NCBI GenBank assembly: GCA_027886175.1
Contig: JAJNNQ010000056.1
Span: 868,001-932,000, forward strand
Direction: 5' to 3'
Source: Phylloscopus collybita
Taxonomy: Eukaryota > Chordata > Aves > Passeriformes > Phylloscopidae
Length of the DNA stretch: 64,000 nucleotides
Part shown: positions 54,792 through 64,000 of the stretch, one piece after another
Numbering within the stretch: the first letter of the stretch is position 1
How the letters are laid out: each line of letters opens with the position of its first letter
Translations under genes and position numbers: made by a program
Notes under the pieces: generated by a model
Seen by the model: the letters and a program-made list of their open reading frames with translations, nothing else
Told to the model about the DNA's origin: nothing
Database searches by the model: none

Positions 54792-55059
54792 GTGCCTTTG
54801 CCAGTCTCCTACTTCTCCCCTGCATACTTCCCTGTCTAATTCGAACTATAGCCACTACTGTTCAAGCTAGTCTCCAAATCCCTAAAGTAAGGATTCAGAA
54901 ACCTACAAATACAAATAGATTAGAACCCCAAGAAGAAGAACTAAGCACAGCAAAAAGAATTTATACCCAATACCAGGAATTAAAACAGATTTATTCCCTT
55001 GAATCAGACATGGCCAATTGATGCGGGCAAAAGCCCGATCAAAGAAATAGAGGGGGGAT

Positions 55060-56068
55060 TGAAAGAAATAGCCCCAGGTTATGAACTCCTAAGTTGTACT
55101 GTTATACTGTTTTGCTGTAAAATTAAAGTTGCACTGTTACTTGCCTGTTGCCATGCTTTCGTGCCTGCTTGTTTTGGTTTTGGGAAATTCTATTCCCAGG
55201 CACAGTGTTGAGCACAAGGTCATGTTCAGTAAACTACCGAAGCTCCCACATCTCTTCCCAGAGGAGGGGCTTCGGTGATGGTCTCTGGAAAATGACCAGT
55301 GGTTCCCAAGGGTCCCACCTCTGGGGTGGGCAACTTGTAAAATGTACAAAAAGGAGTCAGAAATAAAGGTGTGGTCTCTTGCCCGGGTCCTGCCTGCAAG
55401 AGCACCATGCAGCCTTCACTGATGCCTCCCTGTCTCATTCCCTCGGCGCCGTTATCAGTTATACTTGCCTGTTCTAAACTGTTCATGTTGAATCTGTACC
55501 CTGAATTTCTGCTTGTTATGTCCAAGTTCTGTACCCTTTCTCCCTGAATTCTGGGCTTTCCCCTCTCCATCGGGTAAAAGCCCGCCGCCACTTCCTGTTG
55601 TCTCCCTGCTGCCACTGCCTGCCGTCGAGCTGGAGACACCGCCCAGTATGGAGATAAGGGAACTCCCATGGTGCCTGGCTGCGGCCGGAGGTCCAGTTGG
55701 AGCTAGAAAAGCCCCTGGGACAGCGAGCCGACACAGAAACTGGACCTAAGAAGGACAAAACTGTGCGAGGCACACGTCTAGCTACCTGCAGGTAGCAGGT
55801 ATTTTTTGTTACTTTCTCGCCATGACCTGAAAGAAACTGGAGAGAGGTGACCCCCCTGGACCACACGAGCCAAAGGGATTCTATGGAAACCCCCGTGAGG
55901 AAGGAATCCCGACTCTGCAGCAGCAGCAGCAGATTCGATTGCACCTCCTCCTCCATGGTGTTCACTGGGAGCAGCGGCGGCGTGCGCAGCCCCTCGAGCC
56001 CCCTACCTAGAGCTGATTTCTAATAAAGGCCTTTTCAAAGGAGCTGGTCTCCTGGCCCATTTATAACA
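55060..56068 (+). mobile_element. ERV-C 3' LTR with a 313-bp insert
   Basis: 1009 bp; follows the polypurine tract AGAGGGGGGAT. Aligns with the 5' LTR except for about 55150-55462, an extra segment bounded by the direct repeat ACTTGCCTGTT (55139-55149 and 55463-55473). The insert contains its own AATAAAGG and could be a short element or a U3 variant. Confidence 0.8.
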
Positions 56069-56071
56069 GTT

Positions 56072-56215
56072 GGCAAATAGATGACAACGCAAAAGTGATG
56101 AAAGAGGTAACAAAGGAAATAAAGCAGCTCATGTTCTGGTCCAAATGTGGAAAGGATGGGAATGGGACACGTTTTTGTGGTTCTCTTGCGGACCATGGGT
56201 TAAACGAATGCCAAA
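56072..56215 (+). pseudogene. Gamma-type env transmembrane fragment
   Basis: Reads DDNAKVMKEVTKEIKQL and continues in a shifted frame with a Trp-rich stretch, like the post-cysteine-loop region of gamma transmembrane subunits. It directly abuts ERV-C, suggesting ERV-C landed in or beside an older class I element. Confidence 0.5.
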
Positions 56216-56667
56216 CAGAACTGTCCTTCTTCAAAACTACACCCCCAAAATGCCATAACTCAAGGATCCCTCCCAGAAAAAATCTGCTAGGAGCTGCCCG
56301 AATGGAGTGAAAGGGGGGTTGGGACCCGCAGATTGAGCAGGAGGGGTCTGGAACCTCCAAAACCCAGCACGGGGGAGGGGGCTTGGAGATTGTGGGGATG
56401 ATTGGGAAGGGGCAGAAGAGCAGGGGAAAAGAGGGGTCTGGGACCCCCGAAGAGTGGGGGTGGGAACTGGAAAGGCAACATTGATTTGGGAGGGGTTTGT
56501 GGATTAGGGAAACATGAGAAGCAGGGGAGAGGGGAGGGAAAGGTGGGGTTGGGATGGAAGAAACGTGGTTCCCGTCCCGCAGCACTCCTTCCCTGAAGGG
56601 ATTCCCTGTGCCTTGGGGGGTGGGGGGCAGATCCGCCCTCAAGGGGTCCCCAAACCCCCTGCCCATC

Positions 56668-56942
56668 CCAGCGTTTCCATCTCGCTGCTGCCCTCGAGCT
56701 CCCAGCCCGGCCCCGGCCGCCTGCTCTGCTCCGTGGTGGATTTCTACCCTGCCCAGATCCAGCCGAGCTGGTTCCAGGGCCAGCAGGAGCTCTCGGGCAC
56801 ATGGTGGGCACGGCCGTGGTCCCCAGCGGGGACTGGACCCACCAGCTCCCGGTGCTGCTGGAAACCCCCCGAACACGGGGTCACCTCCAGCTCCAGGTGG
56901 GGCACGTCAGCCTGGAGCAGCCCCTGAACCGGCACCGGGGCA
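56668..56942 (+). pseudogene. MHC class II beta exon 3 (beta-2 domain), broken
   Basis: Encodes the membrane-proximal Ig-like beta-2 domain: SVSISLLPSSSQPG, LLCSVVDFYPAQIQ and WFQGQQELSG. One base is missing near 56800, after which the frame changes and continues VVPSGDWTHQLPVLLE and HVSLEQPLNRH. The second disulphide cysteine is replaced in the LQVGHVS segment. No peptide-binding exon 2 or transmembrane exon is recognised nearby, so it is an isolated exon relic. Its nearness to zinc-finger genes fits an MHC-linked neighbourhood. Confidence 0.85.
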
Positions 56943-56949
56943 CGGCCCG

Positions 56950-58228
56950 GCCCCCACAGCGCCGGAGGGGCTGGGAGGGCAGGCAGGGAATTTGGGGTGC
57001 TGGGGTTAACTGGGAGCCCCTCATTGGGAACCCTCTTCCCCCTCTCCCACCTCCCCTTATCCCCCTCTCCCAGCCCTTTCCCACCGGGTCCTGTCCCCGC
57101 TCCGCTCACCCGAGAGCTCCGCGCCAGCAGCCGAGGGATGGAGGAGGAGGAGGAGGAGGAGCGCGAGGAAGGGGAGGGGTCGAGGAACAGCAGGAGCAGG
57201 AAGAGGAGCAGGGAGAGGAGGCACCACGTGCGTCCCTCGCTCTCTGGATCTGCGGCCCCTTCGCATCCCGCAGGTGACCGGGGAGGGGAACCTCGCCCCG
57301 AATATCTTGGGCGGTCGTGGCAGAGGTTTGTTGTTTTTGGTTTTGAAGGAGGGAGATGTATTTGGACCTCACCCGAAGTATCTTCGGGGCTCCCTGTTTC
57401 TTTTTTTCGGGCCGGGGCGGGCGGAGCGATGTTTGGATCTTGCAGGACTCCCAAGCTGACCCGAAATCCCCTTTGGGTGGGTACCGCGGGGTCCCCAGGC
57501 GGGGTTTTTTTGGGGGTGTCCCGGTGGCGGCTGCCGGCAGAGCCCCGGCGGTGGATGGGGGTCCCCGGAGCCAGGCGGTGATCGCCCGGTACCGGCAGGG
57601 GGGAGGGGAGCAGCCTTGAGACGGGGGAAGGCGAAAAGGGGGGAGCCCCGGAGCCTGAGATGGGCGCCTGGAGAGGGGACACCCTGACAGCCGGGAGTGA
57701 GGGGAGCCTCGAGAAGGGGCAGCCCAGACAAGGGATGAGCCTGGAGAGGGGGAACCCGTGGGACACCAAAGTGGGCATCCCAGCGAGTGGGGACCCCTGG
57801 GACCCCAAAACCCTTAGCATCCCTTAGTGAAACCCCTGAGAGGGGGAGCCATGGGACATCAGCAGCCCAGAGAATGGCGACTCCCAGAACCCCAAAGTTG
57901 GGAGACCAAAGAGGGGGGAGCCCTGGGATTCCCTGGAAGCCTGGAGCAGCGGGAGACCTTGCAGAGGAGGGATCGCCAATATATGCAGGACCCACTGCAT
58001 CCAGGATGAGAGGGATGCCCAGAACCCCATAGTGGAGACACCAGAGAGGGGGAACCCCAGAGTGAGATGTTTTTTCCTCTGAGTCCTGAAGTTTTGGAGG
58101 TTTTCATGGACACAAGATACCTAGTGACTTCTAGAGATGGACTTGGGCAGGAGGAATCCCCAGCCCCAGGTGCTCACCCCTTGTTTTTCCCCCCAAAACA
58201 GGACTTCTCATTCCCAAGCCTTGGACGA
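56950..58228 (+). other. ZNF-B upstream region
   Basis: Aligns in pieces with 1080-1687 upstream of ZNF-A (acidic-codon tract at 57135-57230, the shared phrase CTTGCAGGACTCC near 57438, GCCCGGTACCGGC near 57585). 57640-58060 is a loose repeat of GCCTGGAGAGGGGGAACC-like units. No independent gene is supported. Confidence 0.5.
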
Positions 58229-60220
<1,992 letters not shown>

Positions 60221-60334
60221 AGACCTCTAAATCCAATGGTTTTGCTGTCTTTCAGGGGGAAAATTTTGGGCTTGGTAGGATTTGGGGCTGTTTGTAGGAA
60301 TTAGAGGGGAGTTTTCCCCAAAACTGGGGCCACA

Positions 60335-61210
60335 CAGGCCAGAATCACAGAATTAACCAGGTTGGAAATGATCTCTGAGATCATTAAGTCCAGCCTATGA
60401 CCCAACACCACCCTATCATCCTGACCATGGCACTAAGTGCCACATCCGCTCTTCAACAGCTCCAGGGACAGTGACTCCTCCACCTCCCTGGGCAGCCCAT
60501 CCCAATTCCCAATCACTCTTTCTGGCAAGAACTTCATCCTAATGTCCAGCCCAAACCTCTCCTGTGCAGCTGCAGGTGGTGTCCTCTTGTCCTGTTGCTG
60601 TTCCCTGGGAGCAGAGCCCAACCCCACCCGGCTGCACCCTCCTGTCAGGGACTTGTAGAGAGAGATGAGGTCTCCCCTGAGCCTCTTCTCCAGGATGAAC
60701 AGCCCCAGCTCCCTCAGCTGCTCCTCACAGGACTTGTGCTCCAGACCCTTCATCAGCCTTGCCACCCTTCTCTGGACATGTTCAAGCATCTCAAGATCCT
60801 TCCTGAATTGGGGGCCCAGAACTGGACACAGCACTCGAGGTGCTGCCCAAGCATTGCTGAGCACAAGGGAAGAATCACTGCCCTGCTCCTGCTGGCCACA
60901 CCATTCCTGATCCAGGCCAGGAGCCATTGGCCTTCTTGGCCCCCTGGGCACACTGCTGGCTCATGTCCAGCCTGCTGTCCAGCAGTGCCCCAGGTCCCTT
61001 TCTGCCTGGCCACTGTGCAGCCACTCTGCCCCCAGCCTGTAGCACTGCAGGGGTTGTTGTGGCCAAAGTGCAGCCCCCGGCCCTTGGTCTTGTTCAAGCT
61101 GACATTGTTGGATTTGGGCCCTGGATCCAGCCTGTCCAGGGCCCTGTGCAGAGCCCTCCTGCCCTCCAGCAGATCCACACACACCCAGCTTGGTGCCATC
61201 TCCATCTGCT
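60335..61210 (-). mobile_element. CR1 LINE 3' part, antisense
   Basis: About 875 bp of CR1 on the minus strand. The minus frame 60433-60951 encodes the C-terminal part of CR1 ORF2 (VQRRVARLMKGLEHKSCEEQ, LRELGLFILEKR, LRGDLISLYK). Typical avian non-LTR retrotransposon, 5' truncated. Confidence 0.9.
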
Positions 61211-61252
61211 GCTCAGAAGAAGTGATGAAGTGATTTGAGAAGTTCTGGCTTT

Positions 61253-61358
61253 TCTTTCTCCCCCTTTGCTCCCAGAACCAGTTGAAAGGTACAGAACTTA
61301 ATATCCAGCACAACCAGAGCAGACAACTGGGGATACAAGCATCATAAAGTCACCCCAG
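61253..61358 (+). repeat. 105-bp direct repeat, copy 1
   Basis: Starts TTCTTTCTCCCCCTTTGCTC and ends CATCATAAAGTCACCCCA; recurs at 63594-63700 in the same orientation with only a few changes. Not identified. Confidence 0.9.
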
Positions 61359-61379
61359 AACACCCTGCAAGGGGCTCGC

Positions 61380-61655
61380 AGCTCTCTCTGGATCCTTCCC
61401 TTCCCCAGGTGAACATTCCCAGCTCTCCCAGCCCACCTCCACAGGGGCTCCAGTTCCTCTGGGCTGGCCCCAGCAGCTCCCCATCCGGCAGGTGGGCTCC
61501 CGGCTCTGCAGGTGGGGTCTCACCTGAGTGGGGCTCAGGGTCAGAATCCCCCTGGAGCTGCTGCTGCCCACGCTGGGGGTCAGCCCAGGCCACCTCTGGG
61601 GTCATGTCCAGCCTCTCACCCACCCACACGGTGCCCTTGGCAGGAGCTGTGGAGG
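61380..61655 (-). mobile_element. Second CR1 fragment, antisense
   Basis: Contains CTGCAGGTGGGGTCTCACCTG and a following Pro/Leu-rich stretch typical of the CR1 ORF2 segment that precedes the 60335-61210 fragment. The two may be one insertion split by the 105-bp repeat. Confidence 0.65.
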
Positions 61656-61979
61656 TGACACCAATGACACTTTACTCTGTGCACCTGCTTTGTCTTTCAT
61701 TCAATATTCCTTGATTGATATTAGACTTAGGAAAAATTTGGCCTCATTTTAATCCTCCCCTGTAGGAATGGGGGAAATGAAAGGAAAAGTGAGTTCATCC
61801 AGGTTTATAGGGATGGGTGGTACAAATGGTGACACTGCCAGAAAATGACAACAAAAGCAGGAATCCAAGAGAAAAGAAAACATTCATAAGCATCACCTAA
61901 ATATTGAACTCCAATATCAGCTGGTGTTGCTCATATTTCAAGAGCTGAGTGAAACACGTTGAGAATGCCAGGAGGAGAA

Positions 61980-62075
61980 TCCAGGAACAGTTTGGGTTGG
62001 AAGGGACCTTCAAGCCCATCCTGGGGCAGCCCTGCCATGGCAGGGACACCTCCCACTGCCCCGTCCAGCCGTGGC
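61980..62075 (-). mobile_element. Short CR1 3'-end fragment, antisense
   Basis: TTGGGTTGGAAGGGACCTTC and CCTGCCATGGCAGGGACACC are the hallmark CR1 3' region in reverse orientation. 62076-62460 has no recognised gene. Confidence 0.7.
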
Positions 62076-62462
62076 CAAAGGCAGCAGCCAGGCAGAAACC
62101 CGCTGGCCCGGCTGTGGCTGGGAGCGCCTCTGACACTAGGATGACGACAGATTCCATCAATTTCAGGGAATTCCAGAGAATCCCCGAGCACGCCCCAGTG
62201 TGACACGGACACAGACCCCCCAGCCCCGACCGTTCCCCACCAGGAGAAGGCTGAAGAGCCCCCAGGAGTGCCCCAGGAGGAAGGGGACGGAGACAACCCC
62301 AGGCCATCCGAGCTCCTGGCCCCGACTGAGGGCCCGGGGGTCTCCGTGCTCCTCTGCCATGGCCAGGGCAGGGGCTTTGGGATTTGTTGGCATCTTTGCT
62401 GGGCAAGCAAAGATCAGTGCCAGCATTTGATGGGATTTTGGCCAATTTTATTTTGTCCTTAC

Positions 62463-63270
62463 CTTTGGCAGGCTAGGCCAATGGCCTCGTCCCTCCGATT
62501 TGGGACGGCTGGCGCGGTCCCTGGTGTCCCCGGCGCTTCTCAGTGCCTCCCTTTGTGGAGCCGGGGGCACTGAGGGCTACAGGCGGTCCCGGGGCTCCGG
62601 CACGGCGCTGGCTCCGAGGGGACACCGGAGGGGCTGCTCCTTCCTCCTCAGCCCAGAGGACGACCGGGGCTGGGCTCCATCCTCCTGGCCCGGAGGGATG
62701 CTCTGTGCTCTCTCCATCATCCTTGTCCCCCGGGGGATGCTCCATCTGGTGTCTGTTGTCCTTGCTCCGGGGAAATGCTTTGTTGCTGTCCGTCATCTGC
62801 GCCATCCAGGAGGATGCTCTGGTGGGGTCTGTTCCCCTCTCCCCAGGCAGGATGCTCGCCCCGGTGTCCTTCCGCCTCAGCCTGGGGCTGTCTCTGTCAT
62901 CGTTGTCCCGGGGGAATTCTCCGCCGGTGTCCGTCCTCCTCACCCCGGGGCAGGCCCAGGGGCCGTGCTACCTACGTCGTCCTCACCCCGGTGGATGCTC
63001 CGCCGGTATCCGTTGTCCTCGTCCCCTGCCGGGTGCTCGCCCCGCTGTCCGTCCGCCTCTCTTTGGGGGTGTCTCCGTCATCCCGGCCCTGGGCAATTCT
63101 CTGCCGCTATCCATCCTCCTTGCCCCGGCGGATGCTCTGTCGGTGTCCATCGATCCGTAGCCCCCAGGGGATGCTCCGGCGGGTGTCCATCCCTCCACTG
63201 CCTCAGCGCTCAGACCTCCCAGCCGGCTCCTCGCCACCTTTGGCCGGGCTGCTGCAGAACCAGAGCAGCT
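62463..63270 (-). other. Putative minus-strand first exon containing a 39-bp minisatellite
   Basis: Lies downstream of a minus-strand TATA promoter and ends at a consensus donor (CCAAAG|GTAAGG, donor at 62461-62462). 62690-63210 is a degenerate tandem array, unit about 39 bp (GGATGCTC then GGTGTCC then CCTCnCCCCGG), which in one minus frame gives a 13-residue Arg/Asp/Gly-rich motif. Frames are broken by stops, so the transcript may be non-coding. Confidence 0.4.
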
Positions 63271-63295
63271 CCGGTGCCTGGCTCCCATCACAGCG

Positions 63296-63450
63296 CCTTT
63301 TATACTCCAGGCAAGCCCCGCCCTCTCAGCCACAGCCAATGGGAGCTCAGTGACGTTCCAGGCCGAGCGTCCCCGCCCTTTGTGATGTCACAATCGAGAG
63401 GCGGAGACAACACACGGAGCCATCTGATTGGTCGGGGTGGGGCGGGGCCA
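63296..63450 (-). promoter_or_regulatory. Minus-strand core promoter, perhaps bidirectional
   Basis: Reading the minus strand: ATTGG (CCAAT box at 63336-63340), GC box GGGCGGGGC (63315-63323) and TATA box TATAAAAG (63297-63304) at normal spacing, predicting a start near 63270. Further away a second ATTGG (63427-63431), a GC box (63439-63447) and a CRE-like TGATGTCA (near 63383) could drive the plus strand. Confidence 0.65.
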
Positions 63451-63593
63451 GGGGCACACCCCTGCCTCAGGCAGCTCAAACTGACTCCGAGCACAGGAGA
63501 TCTCTGTCCCAGCGCTGTCCGGGCCTCAGACCAACGCCGCAGCAAGGACGTGTGGCAGTCAGGCAGTTTTCTCAAAACAAACTGGGCGCTGCT

Positions 63594-63700
63594 TCTTTCT
63601 CCCCCTTTGCTCCCAGAACCAGTTGAAAGGTACAGAACTGAATATACAGCACAACCAGAGCAGACAACTGGGGATACAAGCATCATAAAGTCACCCCACA
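63594..63700 (+). repeat. 105-bp direct repeat, copy 2
   Basis: Partner of 61253-61358. Followed closely by the inverted repeat at the window edge. Confidence 0.9.
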
Positions 63701-63707
63701 TCATTCC

Positions 63708-64000
63708 ACCCAAAGGAGAACAGTCAGCAATCCTGGACTGGACTGGGCTGGCAAGGACCTGTCCAGGTCATCTGCTCCAAGTGTCCTGCCATGAGCAGGG
63801 ACACCCTGAAAGAGATCACGATGCTCAGACTTGAAACATTTCCAGGCCTGGGGCACTTGTCAGCTCTTTCAGCAAGCTGTGCCACCGTTGCTCCACAGTT
63901 TCTCCTTTGACCTACTCGGACTCAATCCGTCTTTCATTTCAAAAATATTACCCTGCTTTTGAGGCTCTTAGCTTGAAAAGTAATGGTTCATTGGTTTTTT
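63708..64000 (-). repeat. Inverted-repeat copy 2 (partner at 40194-40480)
   Basis: Reverse complement of 40194-40480; runs off the window, so the full unit is longer than seen here. Confidence 0.8.

Larger units (their letters stand above)
48377..56068 (+). mobile_element. ERV-C: class I provirus with most of pol deleted
   Basis: LTRs 48377-49083 and 55060-56068, Pro-type primer site, gag start, integrase and env. Most of gag, protease, RT and RNase H are lost between about 51600 and 52040. Flanking tetramers differ (GTGA before, GTTG after), so a clean target duplication is not visible. Moderate LTR divergence marks it as older than ERV-B. Confidence 0.88.

Noticed and set aside
63288..63290. 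ATG as start of the minus-strand gene near 63.3 kb
   Set aside because: It lies only about 10 bases from the TATA box and so upstream of the predicted transcription start.
62500..63834. 444-codon plus-strand open frame
   Set aside because: It crosses the minisatellite, the minus-strand promoter and the 105-bp repeat, has no domain, and looks like a GC-rich shadow frame.

Overview
The window looks like a repeat-rich, GC-rich stretch of a bird genome, most likely a songbird microchromosome or an MHC-linked or unplaced scaffold. The evidence is antisense CR1 LINE 3' ends, avian-style C2H2 zinc-finger genes with a short acidic leader exon, an MHC class II beta exon 3 of avian type, PAK3-like kinase exons (a family reported as expanded in songbirds), and several class I and class II avian endogenous retroviruses (ERVs). 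All calls come from reading the sequence; no database search was run.

Layout. 1-3.8 kb: CpG-rich promoter-like DNA and zinc-finger gene ZNF-A, frameshifted at both ends of its finger array. 4.0-11.05 kb: decayed ERV-D, with betaretrovirus-like gag-pol, a gamma-type env and only a 3' LTR. 11.05-13.9 kb: LTR-like and diverged repeats and minisatellites. 13.97-24.5 kb: a large palindrome (arms about 1.97 kb, spacer about 1.16 kb) carrying two head-to-head genes for small secreted peptides. The two share promoter and signal peptide but have unrelated mature parts. The minus-strand copy is full of minisatellites in its introns and ends in a 45-bp repeat that multiplies its poly(A) signal about 12 times. 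25.3-40.0 kb: ERV-A (Lys-type primer site, beta-like gag and integrase, alpha-like env), opened by ERV-B. ERV-B is a young gamma-like provirus with LTRs identical by eye, open gag and pol, and an Env surface subunit carrying two immunoglobulin-like domains. 40.2-42.3 kb: PAK3-like kinase exons on the minus strand. 42.4-48.4 kb: mostly unrecognised DNA and simple repeats. 48.4-56.07 kb: ERV-C (Pro-type primer site) with most of pol deleted. 56.07-56.95 kb: a gamma-env fragment and an MHC class II beta exon 3 relic. 57-60 kb: ZNF-B, whose two coding exons splice in frame to a five-finger protein. 60.1-64 kb: antisense CR1, a minus-strand TATA/GC/CCAAT promoter next to a 39-bp minisatellite, and an inverted copy of the 40.2-40.5 kb segment at the window edge.

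How it fits together. Host genes here are fast-evolving multicopy families (zinc fingers, MHC II, PAK3-like kinases, a small secreted-peptide pair) in a region receptive to retroviral insertion and tandem-repeat growth. The most interesting items are the palindromic secreted-peptide pair with a conserved leader and diverged mature peptides, the poly(A)-signal minisatellite, and ERV-B with its immunoglobulin-like Env and a UGA-CUA stop-readthrough context between gag and pol.
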